A stretch of 64,000 bases of DNA from Motilimonas eburnea (lineage in GTDB: Bacteria; Pseudomonadota; Gammaproteobacteria; Enterobacterales; CBDFNC01). A program made the position numbers and the translations under genes. The DNA is taken from assembly GCF_021295345.1 (NCBI RefSeq), contig NZ_JAIMJB010000001.1, forward strand, positions 124,001-188,000. Reading direction: 5' to 3'. This document shows positions 38,776-48,184 of the stretch, one piece after another. The notes under the pieces were generated by a model. The model was not told the origin of the DNA and searched no databases. It worked only from the letters and a program-made list of their open reading frames with translations. Numbering within the stretch: position 1 is the first letter of the stretch; the number at the start of each line of letters is the position of its first letter.

Positions 38776-40164
38776 TTAATACTGTCTAATTGCACTAAAT
38801 GCACGTTGTAATTTTTCTTTGTCCTTGATTCCCGGAGCGCTTTCCACTCCAGAATTCAGATCTAATCCTAAGCAGTCTTGATGGGCGGCTTGGGTGGCAT
38901 TTTCTGGGGTGATGCCACCGGCTAGCATCAATTTACTTTTATCTTGCTTTGCCAAAATTTGCCAATCAAACGCTTGCCCCGTACCACCGGATTGACCGCC
39001 CGAGCGGGTATCAAATAATTGCATATCGGCAGCTGGACAAAGCACGGGCTCCGCGCCATCAATGGCGATGGCTTTCCATACTTGGCATTGCGCCGGCAAT
39101 AAGGGCCTTAGAGCGCCAATGTAGTTTTCGTCTTCATCGCCATGTAATTGCACAGCCTGTAAACCTAACTCATTGGCAATGGCAGCCACTTGCTTGGCGT
39201 CATGGTTTTGAAACACGCCAACATATTCAAGTGGCGCGCCTGACATCACCGCTCGGGCTTGCTCTGGTGACACATAGCGCGGTGACTTTTCGACAAAAAT
39301 CAACCCACCTAACACAGCGCCTGCAGCATAGACATCAGCGGCCGCTTCTTTGCTGGTTAAGCCACAGACTTTGTTGTTACCTAAGATCAAACGGCGACAA
39401 GCGAGCTCGACGTTGTCTTGGGCCATGATAGAGCTGCCCACCAAGAAGCCCTTGGCGAAGTGGCGCAGATCTTTCACTTGGTCGTGATGGTACATGCCCG
39501 ATTCACAGATCACGACCTTGCCTTCTGGCACCAGAGGTGACAAGGTTTTAGTGCGATTAAGATCGGTGCTTAAATCGCGCAGGTTACGGTTGTTGATGCC
39601 GTAAATACGCACATCTAACGCCAGTGCGCGCGCCATTTCTTGCTCGTTACTGACCTCGGTTAAGATGCCCATGTTATAACTATGAGCCACCTCAGCTAAG
39701 GCCACGTATTCTTCATCGCTAAGTACTGATAGCATCAGCAGCACCGCATCGGCTTGGTAGTGACGTGCCAGTTTAATTTGGTAAGGGTCGATGACAAAGT
39801 CTTTACACAATACCGGTTGGGTGACTTGATTACGCACTTGGGTGACGTAGTCAAACTGGCCTTGAAAGTATTTTTCATCGGTTAATACCGAAATCGCACT
39901 GGCGTGATTTTTATACGCGCTAGCAATCAAGTCTAAGTCGAACTCAGGACGAATTAAGCCTTTTGATGGCGATGCTTTTTTACACTCCAAAATAAAATGG
40001 GTGCCCGGCGCTTCAAGGGCGCCGTAGAAGTTGCGGTCGGTAGGCGTTAACAGATGTTCAAACTCGGCTAAAGGCTGGCTTTGTTTGCGCGCCTCAAGCC
40101 AAATTTTCTTATCTTCAATGATCTTACCTAAGATGGTGTTTTCCAATTCAGACTGCAGTGGCAT
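38776..40164 (-). CDS. trpCF: Fused IGP synthase / PRA isomerase
   Basis: Bifunctional enzyme: residues 1-255 are indole-3-glycerol phosphate synthase (FILECKKASPSKG, LCKDFVIDPYQI, ICESGMY). Residues 258-462 are phosphoribosylanthranilate isomerase (KVCGLTSKEAA, GLQAVQLHGDED, LAGGITPENA). The fusion is usual in enteric and Shewanella-type bacteria. The start overlaps the trpD end by 17 bases. Confidence 0.97.
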   Translation of the reverse strand: MPLQSELENTILGKIIEDKKIWLEARKQSQPLAEFEHLLTPTDRNFYGALEAPGTHFILECKKASPSKGLIRPEFDLDLIASAYKNHASAISVLTDEKYFQGQFDYVTQVRNQVTQPVLCKDFVIDPYQIKLARHYQADAVLLMLSVLSDEEYVALAEVAHSYNMGILTEVSNEQEMARALALDVRIYGINNRNLRDLSTDLNRTKTLSPLVPEGKVVICESGMYHHDQVKDLRHFAKGFLVGSSIMAQDNVELACRRLILGNNKVCGLTSKEAAADVYAAGAVLGGLIFVEKSPRYVSPEQARAVMSGAPLEYVGVFQNHDAKQVAAIANELGLQAVQLHGDEDENYIGALRPLLPAQCQVWKAIAIDGAEPVLCPAADMQLFDTRSGGQSGGTGQAFDWQILAKQDKSKLMLAGGITPENATQAAHQDCLGLDLNSGVESAPGIKDKEKLQRAFSAIRQY

Positions 40165-41164
40165 TGCTCATCTCCGCTAATTTGTTTACCAAGGCCAGTG
40201 GCTCACCGCTTTGCATGGCCTTAATGGCAAGCTCGGCGCCTTGTTTAAAGTTGTTGGCCAGACCATTGAGTACCAGCAATGCCGCCACATTAATGGCCAC
40301 CGCGCTTTGTTGCGCAGGCGTGCCTTTACCTTGAAGGATTTGCTCGATAATGGTTTTGTTTTCTTCAGGCGTACCTCCAACGATGGCATCAATGGGGAAT
40401 TGCTCTAGGCCGAAATCGGCAGGTGTCACCGTGTATTCTTTGATAATGCCATCTTGCAACTCTGCCACTTGGGTTGGGCCATGCAGGGCAAATTCATCTA
40501 AGCCCGAGCCATGCACCACCATCACGCGCTTCATGCCTAAGGTTTTGTGTACCTCGGCAATCGGGCGCAATAGGCTCGCATCATAAACACCGTTTAATTC
40601 AGTCGATGGGCGCGCAGGGTTAACCAAAGGTCCAAGCACATTAAATAAGGTGCGGGTTTTTAGGGCGGCGCGTACGGGACCGGCAAAGCGCATGCCCGCG
40701 TGGTATTGCGGCGCAAAAATAAAGCACACGTTAAGCTCGTCTAAGCATTGGCGCGCCACTTCTGGGCTCATATCGACATTAATGCCAAATGCGCTCAGTA
40801 GATCCGATGCGCCTGATTTACTCGACACGCTGCGGCTGCCGTGTTTACACACTTTTAGGCCACAGGCTGCAGCCACAAACGCGCTGGCCGTGGAAATATT
40901 GATGGTACTAAAGCCATCACCGCCCGTGCCCACGATATCGGTGAAATCGTAATCGGGGCGCGGAAACCCTTTGGCGTTAGCCAATAATGCCGAGGCGGCA
41001 CCGGTAATTTCTTCTGGGGTTTCGCCTTTGATTTTCAGTGCGGTTAAAACAGCCGATAATACTATCGGATCGACTTCACCTTGGATAACCTGATTAAAAA
41101 AATCATGGCTTTGCTCAGCACTGAGTGATTGCCCAGCGAATAAAGTATCTAAAATCTTGCTCAT
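40148..41164 (-). CDS. trpD: Anthranilate phosphoribosyltransferase
   Basis: Transfers phosphoribose from PRPP to anthranilate. The PRPP-binding GTGGDGFSTINISTASAF lies near residue 80, followed by KHGSRSVSSKSGASDLL. The length of 338 is that of a stand-alone TrpD, not the E. coli-type fusion with the TrpG amidotransferase. It lies 10 bases after trpG. Confidence 0.97.
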   Translation of the reverse strand: MSKILDTLFAGQSLSAEQSHDFFNQVIQGEVDPIVLSAVLTALKIKGETPEEITGAASALLANAKGFPRPDYDFTDIVGTGGDGFSTINISTASAFVAAACGLKVCKHGSRSVSSKSGASDLLSAFGINVDMSPEVARQCLDELNVCFIFAPQYHAGMRFAGPVRAALKTRTLFNVLGPLVNPARPSTELNGVYDASLLRPIAEVHKTLGMKRVMVVHGSGLDEFALHGPTQVAELQDGIIKEYTVTPADFGLEQFPIDAIVGGTPEENKTIIEQILQGKGTPAQQSAVAINVAALLVLNGLANNFKQGAELAIKAMQSGEPLALVNKLAEMSNATAV

Positions 41165-41174
41165 GAGGCTGTCC

Positions 41175-41783
41175 TTAGCTTCTGCTAGCTGGCTGCGAAA
41201 GTATGGCTAAACTGGCTTCAAGCAGTTTAGCGCCTTCGCTGGTCAAAATAGACTCTGGGTGGAACTGAAACCCGATCACCCGATCTTGCTCTTGATAGAT
41301 GGCCATCGGCATATCATTAAAACTGGCGACAATTTTAAGGGTATCTGGCACAAAAGTCCCGACCAGTGAATGATAACGGGCAACGGGAAGTGGCTGGCTT
41401 AACCCTGCAAACATGCGATTGCCGCAATGGTTAATATCTGATGACTTACCGTGCATGATTTCTTCGGCTGGACCAACAATGCCGCCGTAATGCTCGATTA
41501 AGGCTTGGTGGCCTAGACATATGCCCAGGATAGGTACTTGACCTCGGCACAGTTGGATCAATTCCGGCATGCAGCCAGCTTCCGATGGACAACCCGGCCC
41601 AGGTGATAGCACTAGCACTGAATTAGGAATGGCATCTAATTCTGCTTTGATTTTCTTGGCATCCACGCTGTTGCGGTAAATTTTTACCGGGTGGCCTAGG
41701 CTGCGAAATTGATCCACTAAGTTGTAAGTAAATGAATCGAAGTTATCCAGTAATACTATGGTGTTGAGGGTTGTATTAGTCAT
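41175..41783 (-). CDS. trpG: Anthranilate synthase amidotransferase component
   Basis: Class I glutamine amidotransferase feeding ammonia to TrpE. The nucleophile Cys is in [11 protein letters not shown], and the His and Glu in [11 protein letters not shown]. The oxyanion region is [11 protein letters not shown]. 202 residues, separate from trpD. The start overlaps the trpE end by 8 bases. Confidence 0.97.
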   Translation of the reverse strand: MTNTTLNTIVLLDNFDSFTYNLVDQFRSLGHPVKIYRNSVDAKKIKAELDAIPNSVLVLSPGPGCPSEAGCMPELIQLCRGQVPILGICLGHQALIEHYGGIVGPAEEIMHGKSSDINHCGNRMFAGLSQPLPVARYHSLVGTFVPDTLKIVASFNDMPMAIYQEQDRVIGFQFHPESILTSEGAKLLEASLAILSQPASRS

Positions 41784-43368
41784 GGCTCACTGCCTCCAAT
41801 GTGGTGCCATGAGCCTTGGCAATGGCGTTAAGTACGGCTGCTGCCTTGTTGCGGGTTTCATCGGCTTCGGCTTGAGGTTTTGAATCATATACAACACCGG
41901 CACCGGCTTGCACATGGGCCACTTGGTTTTGTACGAAGGCCGAGCGGATCACGATACAGGTATCCATTTCACCTTGGCCGGTGAGATAACCTACGGCGCC
42001 GCCATAACTGCCACGGCGTTGCTTTTCGATTTCGCGGATTAATTCGGATGCGCGAATTTTAGGCGCGCCCGTTAAGGTGCCCATGTTCATACAGGCTTGG
42101 TAAGCATGTAGCGCGTCCAAATCGCCGCGCAGTTTACCCACCACGCGTGATACTAAGTGCATCACATGGCTGTAGCGGTCGACTTTTAGCAAATCGGCGA
42201 CATGGCGGGTGCCGGGCTCAGAAATACGAGCCACGTCATTACGCGCGAGATCTACCAGCATTAAATGTTCAGACATTTCTTTTTTATCTAGACGAAGTTC
42301 TAGTTCGATACGGCCATCTAAATCTTTGTTGATGCTGCCATCTGGGTTAAAGCCACGGCGACGCGTACCCGCAATCGGGTAGATTTCAACATCGTTCGAT
42401 TTGTGGCAATACTTAATCGCGCTTTCTGGGGACGCACCAAATAACACAAAGTCCTGATCGTTTAGATAAAACATATAAGGACTCGGGTTGGTTTCTTTCA
42501 GTTTGCCATAAGCGCTTAACGAGCAAGGGCAATCAAGGGAGAAACTGCGTGAGGGCACCACTTGGAAGATATCACCTTTACGAATATAGCCTTTTAGGGT
42601 TTCTACCTGACGGCAAAATTCAACATCTGATACGTCAACGCTGATCTTGCTGTTAACGGTTTGGCTGGTGGTAATTGGGCTTGGGGTGAAGGTTTCACAA
42701 AGGGTGGCAATCTCGCTAAGACGCTGTTCTATTTTGGCTTGGTTACTTTGGCTGTCTGGGCCACTGAAAACCGAGCCAATCAATTCACAGCGTTGCTGCT
42801 GGTGATCTTGCAGTAGCAGGGTTTCCGCCACATAGAACAAATAATCCGGACATTGATTGGTGCCGTTTGGCACTTCGGGCAATCGCTCAAAGGTGCCGAT
42901 AAAATCATAAGAGAAAGCGCCACCAAGGAATAAGGCTTCGTTTAGCGCTGAATCGGTTTTTACCTTGTTGATGATGGTGCGCAGGCCATCAACGGGAGAG
43001 TGAGACTTTAAGCGGGTGTCTTCGTCAGAGTTACGATCTGGCTCTGGGAAGGTGAGGTGCAAGGTGCGCTCTGTTAATTCAACCTTGACCTTGGCATCAA
43101 ATTGCTCGGTCAAAAACACCAACAGGTTATAACCGTTATCGGTTAAGGCTTGCATGGTTACGTTGAGATCATGACAGGCAATGCGCACCGCGGCGTCTAA
43201 TAACATTAAACTTTTAAGGTCTGCCTTGCTGTCGATTTCGGCTGAATCAAGTAACAGACTGTTGTCGCCATGGCGACTTAATGCTTGATAAAGCGGTAAA
43301 GATTCTGCGCTGTATTGGCTGGGCCGGCGCAGGGTGATTAGCTCACCCGTAAATTCTGAATTTTTCAT
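41776..43368 (-). CDS. trpE: Anthranilate synthase component I
   Basis: Converts chorismate to anthranilate with TrpG. The chorismate-binding C-terminal half has [34 protein letters not shown] and [11 protein letters not shown]. The N-terminal tryptophan-binding feedback motif reads LLDSAEID where E. coli has LLESADID, a conservative change. GGAG lies 7 bases before ATG. Length 530. It is the first structural gene after the attenuator. Confidence 0.97.
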   Translation of the reverse strand: MKNSEFTGELITLRRPSQYSAESLPLYQALSRHGDNSLLLDSAEIDSKADLKSLMLLDAAVRIACHDLNVTMQALTDNGYNLLVFLTEQFDAKVKVELTERTLHLTFPEPDRNSDEDTRLKSHSPVDGLRTIINKVKTDSALNEALFLGGAFSYDFIGTFERLPEVPNGTNQCPDYLFYVAETLLLQDHQQQRCELIGSVFSGPDSQSNQAKIEQRLSEIATLCETFTPSPITTSQTVNSKISVDVSDVEFCRQVETLKGYIRKGDIFQVVPSRSFSLDCPCSLSAYGKLKETNPSPYMFYLNDQDFVLFGASPESAIKYCHKSNDVEIYPIAGTRRRGFNPDGSINKDLDGRIELELRLDKKEMSEHLMLVDLARNDVARISEPGTRHVADLLKVDRYSHVMHLVSRVVGKLRGDLDALHAYQACMNMGTLTGAPKIRASELIREIEKQRRGSYGGAVGYLTGQGEMDTCIVIRSAFVQNQVAHVQAGAGVVYDSKPQAEADETRNKAAAVLNAIAKAHGTTLEAVSHD

Positions 43369-43476
43369 TTTAACTCCGATGCGAATAACAATTTGTTTTT
43401 ATTAAGTTCTATTGCTAACTCGCCATCGCCAATTATGTTTTCTTACCTGAATACGCATTTTAACAGTCCTGATACG

Positions 43477-43505
43477 AAAAAAGCCCGCTTAGTTGCGGGC
43501 TTTTT
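43477..43505 (-). terminator. trp operon attenuator terminator (3:4 hairpin)
   Basis: On the reverse strand AGCCCGC / GCGGGCT with loop AACTAA is followed by six T. It lies between trpL and trpE. An alternative (2:3) pairing of AGCCCGC with GCGGGTT just after the trpL stop would prevent it. The 1:2 hairpin CACAATCC / GGGTTGTG overlaps the end of the trpL codons. The three mutually exclusive hairpins are the hallmark of ribosome-mediated attenuation. Confidence 0.92.
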
Positions 43506-43551
43506 GTCGGTTTTTTTCAAATATTTTTACATATAACAAACCACAACCCGC

Positions 43552-43605
43552 TTATATTGGATTGTGCCACCACCAAATTAGAGAAGAATGTGTTAAATTA
43601 AGCAT
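43552..43605 (-). CDS. trpL: trp operon leader peptide
   Basis: 17-residue frame MLNLTHSSLIWWWHNPI with three consecutive Trp codons followed by TAA, placed just before the attenuator hairpins. When charged tRNA-Trp is scarce, the ribosome should stall on the Trp codons and free segment 2 to form the antiterminator. The ribosome-binding site is weak (GAAATCGCCGAG). It is too short to rely on protein comparison; the call rests on the Trp run and RNA structure. Confidence 0.92.
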   Translation of the reverse strand: MLNLTHSSLIWWWHNPI

Positions 43606-43686
43606 CTCGGCGATTTCGTTACATGAATGATGCCTAATTCTTCTTTTATTTGGCCTATAAAGTCAAGTCATATTTATGGAACAGTG

Positions 43687-44538
43687 ATGTTAGTCGACTT
43701 TCATTCTCATACTCGGTTTTCTGATGGGTTATTATCGCCTAAAGAATTAGTGCAAAGGGCAGTTGATCGCCGTGTTGACGTGCTCGCTATTACAGATCAC
43801 GATACCACTGCTGGCATAGCGCCTGCGCGTGCAGCCATTGCCGAATTGGCGCTGCCGTTAACCTTGATTGATGGGATTGAAATATCTTCTGGTTGGCAAA
43901 ATCATGAAATTCATGTGGTTGGGTTGCGATTAGATATCACTGACCCCGCTTTACAGGCTTTTATTCAAGGCCAGAGTGAAAAACGTGAAGCGCGCGCGAT
44001 AGAAATGGGTCGTCGACTTGAAAAAAATCGCCTTGCGGGTTGCTATGAAGGAGCCAAAGCCTTGGCGGGGGAAGCCCAAGTGACCCGCGCCCACTTTGCC
44101 CGCTATATGGTAGAGCAAGGCATTGTAGATTCATTTCAACAGGTGTTTAAGAAATACCTAACCCGAGGCAATCCCGGTTATGTGCCCCATAATTGGCCTG
44201 ACATGACTGAGGCGATAGGCATTATTAAACAGGCGGGTGGTGTGGCTGTGTTGGCGCACCCCACCCATTACAAATTATCTAATAAGTGGTTAAAGCGCCT
44301 GTTGCATGATTTTAAAGCCGCAGGAGGGGATGCCCTTGAAGTCGCCATGTCGCAACAATCACCTCAAGATAGGATCAATCTTGCCCAATGGGGTAATGCA
44401 GTGGGTTTAAAAGCATCCCAAGGATCTGATTTTCATCTGGTCAGCAGTTGGTCAGATTTAGGACGTAACCTATATTTACCCAAAGATGCCGAGCCAATTT
44501 GGCAAGATTGGCCAGAGTTAACGGCCGTTGCGCCATAA
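43687..44538 (+). CDS. rnm: RNase AM (PHP-domain 5'-3' exonuclease, formerly TrpH)
   Basis: PHP-family metal phosphoesterase; the E. coli homologue trims 5' ends of rRNA. Metal ligands appear in VDFHSHTRFSDG, AITDHDTTAG, VLAHPTHY and GSDFHLV. ATG at 43687 with GGA upstream gives 283 residues starting right at the first metal motif; the frame extends 20 codons upstream into the trpL promoter region. The stop lies inside the first unit of a 13-bp tandem repeat. Divergent from trp and followed by yciO, as in E. coli. Confidence 0.93.
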   Translation: MLVDFHSHTRFSDGLLSPKELVQRAVDRRVDVLAITDHDTTAGIAPARAAIAELALPLTLIDGIEISSGWQNHEIHVVGLRLDITDPALQAFIQGQSEKREARAIEMGRRLEKNRLAGCYEGAKALAGEAQVTRAHFARYMVEQGIVDSFQQVFKKYLTRGNPGYVPHNWPDMTEAIGIIKQAGGVAVLAHPTHYKLSNKWLKRLLHDFKAAGGDALEVAMSQQSPQDRINLAQWGNAVGLKASQGSDFHLVSSWSDLGRNLYLPKDAEPIWQDWPELTAVAP

Positions 44539-44581
44539 ATAAGCGCCATAAATAAGCGCCATAAATAAGCGCCATAAATAA
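44530..44581 (+). repeat. Four perfect 13-bp tandem repeats
   Basis: GCGCCATAAATAA occurs four times in tandem with no mismatch. The first copy supplies the last two codons and the stop of rnm (GCG CCA TAA). The array ends 49 bases before the yciO start. A repeat of this length could vary in copy number by slippage without changing the rnm product, because every unit brings the same stop. Confidence 0.97.
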
Positions 44582-44630
44582 TAAGAACAGCGCCCGAAAT
44601 GATAACGTTGGCGCATGCAAAGGAAAAAAC

Positions 44631-45251
44631 ATGAGTCAATTATTTTATGTACACCCAGATAATCCCCAAGTTCGTTTAATTAACCAAGCCGTAGACATAG
44701 TAAAAAACGGTGGTGTAATTGTTTATCCAACGGATTCGGGTTATGCCATCGGTTGCCAGCTTGGCAATAAGGCGGCCATGGATCGCATTTGCCAAATACG
44801 ACAAATCGATAAAGATCATAACTTTACCTTGGTATGTCGCGATCAATCTGAGCTGGCCTCTTATGCGCGAGTGGATAACGCCGCGTTTCGTTTATTGAAA
44901 AACAATACTCCTGGGGCGTACACCTTTATCTTTAAGGCCACCAAAGAAGTGCCCAAACGTCTGATGAACCCGAAGAAAAAGACCATAGGTATTCGCGTAC
45001 CTGACAATAATATTGCCTTGGCCTTACTCGAAAAGCTTGAAGAGCCTCTCATGTCATCCAGTTTGATTTTACCGGGCAATGATCACACGGAATACGATCC
45101 TGAGGAAATTCGTGACCACTTAGAGCGTCAGGTTGATTTAATCATTCATGGTGGTTATTTGTCTGAGCATCCCACCACGGTGGTGGACTTTTCAGAGGGC
45201 GATCCTGAAGTGATACGCAGAGGGTCAGGGGATCCTAGCCCGTTTGAATAA
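44631..45251 (+). CDS. yciO: YciO family protein (Sua5/YciO/YrdC)
   Basis: 206 residues of the YrdC-like fold (NGGVIVYPTDSGYAIGCQLGN, FIFKATKEVPKR, GIRVPDNNIALALLE, SSLILPG). It resembles threonylcarbamoyl-AMP synthases, but the YciO branch is not established as the t6A enzyme. AAAGGA lies before ATG. The gene order rnm-yciO-rluB matches E. coli. Confidence 0.93.
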   Translation: MSQLFYVHPDNPQVRLINQAVDIVKNGGVIVYPTDSGYAIGCQLGNKAAMDRICQIRQIDKDHNFTLVCRDQSELASYARVDNAAFRLLKNNTPGAYTFIFKATKEVPKRLMNPKKKTIGIRVPDNNIALALLEKLEEPLMSSSLILPGNDHTEYDPEEIRDHLERQVDLIIHGGYLSEHPTTVVDFSEGDPEVIRRGSGDPSPFE

Positions 45252-45371
45252 AGGTATTTTTTATTAAGTGATCTGTATTAAAACTGATACAATTCGCGCC
45301 CATTTATAAGACTGCTGTGAAGTAGGCTTGCAGTTGCTTGCGGCTGCGCCAACTCAGTGTTAGGAATCAAG

Positions 45372-46235
45372 ATGAGTGAAAAAATCCAAAAACTATTAGC
45401 GCGCAGTGGCGTTGGCTCACGTCGCAAGATGGAAGAGTTAATTGCTGCAGGCAAAGTCAGCGTTGACGGGAAAGTAGCGAAGTTGGGCGATCGCGCCGAA
45501 GCAGATCAAGTGTTGCGAGTAGAAGGGCGCATTATCGCCACCAAAGCCGAAGACGATGTGGTATGTCGAGTATTGATGTATCACAAGCCAGAAGGTGAGC
45601 TATGTACTCGCTTTGACAGTGAAGGCAGAGCAACGGTGTTTGACCGTTTACCTAGGGTGTTGGGGTCTCGCTGGATTGCGATAGGCCGATTAGACATTAA
45701 TACGGCGGGGTTATTGTTGTTTACAACCGATGGCGAGCTTGCCAACCGTATGATGCATCCAAGCCATGAAATCGAGCGTGAATATGCGGTGCGTGTCTTT
45801 GGTGAAGTCGATGATGAGATGCTACACCGTTTGAAGCAAGGCGTAGAGCTAGACGATGGCATGGCTGCGTTCAGTAAAATCAAGAAATCCGGCGGCGAAG
45901 GCATTAATGAATGGTTTAACGTGACCTTAAGTGAGGGCCGTAATCGTGAGGTGCGCCGTTTATGGGAAAGCCAAGGCATGCAGGTGAGCCGTTTGATCCG
46001 GGTTCGTTATGGTCAGTTGGATCTACCTAAAGGTTTACCTAAAGGGGGCTGGAATGAGTTACCTCTTAAGGATGTGAACTTACTTCGTACAGCAGTAGGC
46101 TTAGCGCCAGAAACCGAAACTAAGGTTAAAGTGGATAAACGCCCTGATCGTAAGCAAAACCACCGTATCCGTCGTTCGGTGAAAAAACATCAAATGAAGC
46201 AAAACAACGAGCGTAAAAAAACACGTAAGCGTTGA
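45372..46235 (+). CDS. rluB: 23S rRNA pseudouridine(2605) synthase RluB
   Basis: RsuA-family pseudouridine synthase. An N-terminal S4 RNA-binding domain ([21 protein letters not shown]) precedes the catalytic Asp in [30 protein letters not shown] is near residue 195, and a strongly basic tail ends the protein. ATG at 45372 with TAGGA upstream gives 287 residues. Confidence 0.95.
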   Translation: MSEKIQKLLARSGVGSRRKMEELIAAGKVSVDGKVAKLGDRAEADQVLRVEGRIIATKAEDDVVCRVLMYHKPEGELCTRFDSEGRATVFDRLPRVLGSRWIAIGRLDINTAGLLLFTTDGELANRMMHPSHEIEREYAVRVFGEVDDEMLHRLKQGVELDDGMAAFSKIKKSGGEGINEWFNVTLSEGRNREVRRLWESQGMQVSRLIRVRYGQLDLPKGLPKGGWNELPLKDVNLLRTAVGLAPETETKVKVDKRPDRKQNHRIRRSVKKHQMKQNNERKKTRKR

Positions 46236-46253
46236 TTGCCAAGTCCGATATCA

Positions 46254-46277
46254 AACCTGCTGCGGCAGGTTTTTTTA
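46254..46277 (+). terminator. Terminator after rluB
   Basis: AACCTGC / GCAGGTT with loop TGCG, followed by TTTTTT, 18 bases past the rluB stop. Confidence 0.9.
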
Positions 46278-46422
46278 TGTCTTTGGCTCGTTAAATTAAG
46301 GGAAAATTTGACCTTAACGAGACGTTGAGCATTTAAGTGACGGTATCGCTAGCCTTGAATGGGCGAGGCGGGTAAAATCGGCGCACTTTTTTTAATACAA
46401 AATCAGATCGAGAGAGAACGAG

Positions 46423-47148
46423 ATGGGAAGAGCTTACCAGAACCGTAAAGATTCGATGGCTAAAACGGCCGGCATGAAAACCAAAGTTTATTCAAAATAC
46501 GGTAAAGAAATATACGTTATTGCAAAAAATGGTGGCCCGGATCCCGATACTAACTTGTCACTTCGCCGCATCATTGAGAAAGCTAAAAAAGACCAAGTGC
46601 CGACTCACGTCATCGAGCGTGCCATCGAAAGAGCGAGTGGCGCGGGTGGTGAAGATTATGCTCACGCTCGATACGAAGGTTTTGGCCCAGGTGGCTGTAT
46701 GGTGATAGTGGATTGTTTAACGGATAACACTAACCGTAGCCATATGGAAGTGCGCCAAGCATTTTTAAAAAATGGCGCTAAGTTAGGCGCTCCTGGCTCA
46801 GCAGCGCACATGTTTGATCACCTTGCCATCCTGGCATTCAAGGGTGAAGACGATGAAGCCGTATTGGAAGCGCTGATGATGGCCGATGTGGATGTGACAG
46901 ACATTGAAAACGAAAATGGTGTGATCACGGTGTTTGCTCCCCATACCGAGTTTTACAAGGCCAAAACGGCATTAGCAGAAGCCATGCCTGAGTTGGAATT
47001 TGACGTTGAAGAAATTACCTTTGTGCCGCAAACACAAGCGCCTATCAGTGGCGATGATATTCCAGTGTTTGAAAAATTCTTAGAGATGCTCAACGATTGC
47101 GATGACGTACAAGACGTTTACCACAACGGTGAAGTTAGCGAAGCTTGA
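46423..47148 (+). CDS. YebC/PmpR family regulator, YeeN type
   Basis: 241 residues with the YebC fold ([43 protein letters not shown]). The N-terminus is the YeeN form (MGRAYQNRK) and not the YebC form (MAGHSKWAN) found at 55876. Members act as DNA-binding regulators or as translation factors for difficult peptide motifs. It stands alone with its own terminator. Confidence 0.92.
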   Translation: MGRAYQNRKDSMAKTAGMKTKVYSKYGKEIYVIAKNGGPDPDTNLSLRRIIEKAKKDQVPTHVIERAIERASGAGGEDYAHARYEGFGPGGCMVIVDCLTDNTNRSHMEVRQAFLKNGAKLGAPGSAAHMFDHLAILAFKGEDDEAVLEALMMADVDVTDIENENGVITVFAPHTEFYKAKTALAEAMPELEFDVEEITFVPQTQAPISGDDIPVFEKFLEMLNDCDDVQDVYHNGEVSEA

Positions 47149-47170
47149 TTGGTTTGAGTTTATCGTAAAA

Positions 47171-47194
47171 AAATAGCCGGTTTTCCGGCTATTT
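47171..47194. terminator. Bidirectional terminator between yeeN-like gene and ATP-grasp gene
   Basis: AAATAGCCGG / CCGGCTATTT with loop TTTT, flanked by A runs on the left and T runs on the right. It can serve the plus-strand gene and the minus-strand three-gene operon. Confidence 0.9.
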
Positions 47195-47219
47195 TTGTCT
47201 CTAAGCTTGATGCGCCGCT

Positions 47220-48182
47220 CTAAAGTGTAGGCGTGCTTGAAAAGTGCTTAAAAGCGAACTCAATACGTTGCTCTGGCGTCATCTTTTTTTCGCCTAAGCT
47301 TTCCACTAACTTTAATCGAGGCAGCAAACCTGCGCCGTTGGCAACTTGGATCGCTAAACCCGGGCGAGCATTAAGCTCAAGTAGCATGGGCCCCTTGTCT
47401 CTATCCAATACCATATCTGTTCCTAGATAGCCTAACCCCGACATTTCATAACAACTCGCCGCTAAGCGAATGAGCGTATCCCACTGGGGAACTACCAGCT
47501 CATTTAATGCTCGACCTGTGTCGGGATGGTGCGTTACCGGATCGCCAAATTGCACGGCATGTAAGGCTTTACCTGTCCCTATGTCGATACCGACACCGAC
47601 AGCTCCTTGGTGTAGGTTAGCCTTACCATCTGAGTCTGTGGTGGATAAGCGCATCATGGCCATCACCGGAAAGCCTTTAAATACGATCACGCGCACATCT
47701 GGCACCCCCTCATAGCTAAAGCCATCAAAGGCCGTATCAAATTCAATCAAGGCTTCGATGACGGCCACATCTTGGGCGCCACCTAAACTAAACAGACCTG
47801 CTAAGATATTGGACACATGGCGTTCGAAATCTTCATGGGTTTCTTCGGCGCCATTAGGCTTATAGTAGCGGTCATGCTCTACTTTGGTGATAACCAAAAT
47901 ACCTTTACCGCCACTGCCTTTAGCCGGTTTTATCACAAAACCCGGGTGCCCTTTGATCATCTCTCCCACCTTACTGACTTCGGCTTGAGAGCTGATTACA
48001 CCAATTAACGCGGGGGTGGTGACCTTGGCATCTTGGGCAATGATCTTGGTTTTTAGCTTGTTATCAACTAAAGGGTATAGGCAGCGTTTATTGTAACGGC
48101 CGATGTAATGACCGTTACGCTTGTTCATACCCATAATGCCTTTTTCTTTTAATTTAAAAGGGTTGGCGAGTAATCCAAACAT
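47220..48182 (-). CDS. Alpha-L-glutamate-ligase-like ATP-grasp amidoligase
   Basis: 320 residues of the RimK-like ATP-grasp superfamily. The ATP-binding strand is FVIKPAKGSGGKGILVI near residue 90, and the metal/ATP region LGTDMVLD plus LLELNARPGLAIQ is near residue 260. Residues for a working ligase are present, so it should join an amino acid (perhaps glutamate) to an amine or a peptide end. It lies two bases after the 7TM gene. This pairing is a known comparative-genomic association whose product has, to my knowledge, not been firmly assigned in this group. Confidence 0.88.
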   Translation of the reverse strand: MFGLLANPFKLKEKGIMGMNKRNGHYIGRYNKRCLYPLVDNKLKTKIIAQDAKVTTPALIGVISSQAEVSKVGEMIKGHPGFVIKPAKGSGGKGILVITKVEHDRYYKPNGAEETHEDFERHVSNILAGLFSLGGAQDVAVIEALIEFDTAFDGFSYEGVPDVRVIVFKGFPVMAMMRLSTTDSDGKANLHQGAVGVGIDIGTGKALHAVQFGDPVTHHPDTGRALNELVVPQWDTLIRLAASCYEMSGLGYLGTDMVLDRDKGPMLLELNARPGLAIQVANGAGLLPRLKLVESLGEKKMTPEQRIEFAFKHFSSTPTL

Positions 48183-48184
48183 GA

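Noticed and set aside
38949-39428. 159-codon plus-strand frame opposite trpCF
   Set aside because: The opposite strand carries the clear PRA isomerase domain; this frame has no recognisable motif or start signal.
43606-43686. TrpR operator upstream of trpL
   Set aside because: No palindrome resembling CTAGTTAACTAG and no convincing -35/-10 pair could be found, so none is annotated.
44530-44581. CRISPR-like array
   Set aside because: Units are 13 bp, contiguous and without spacers, so it is a simple tandem repeat.
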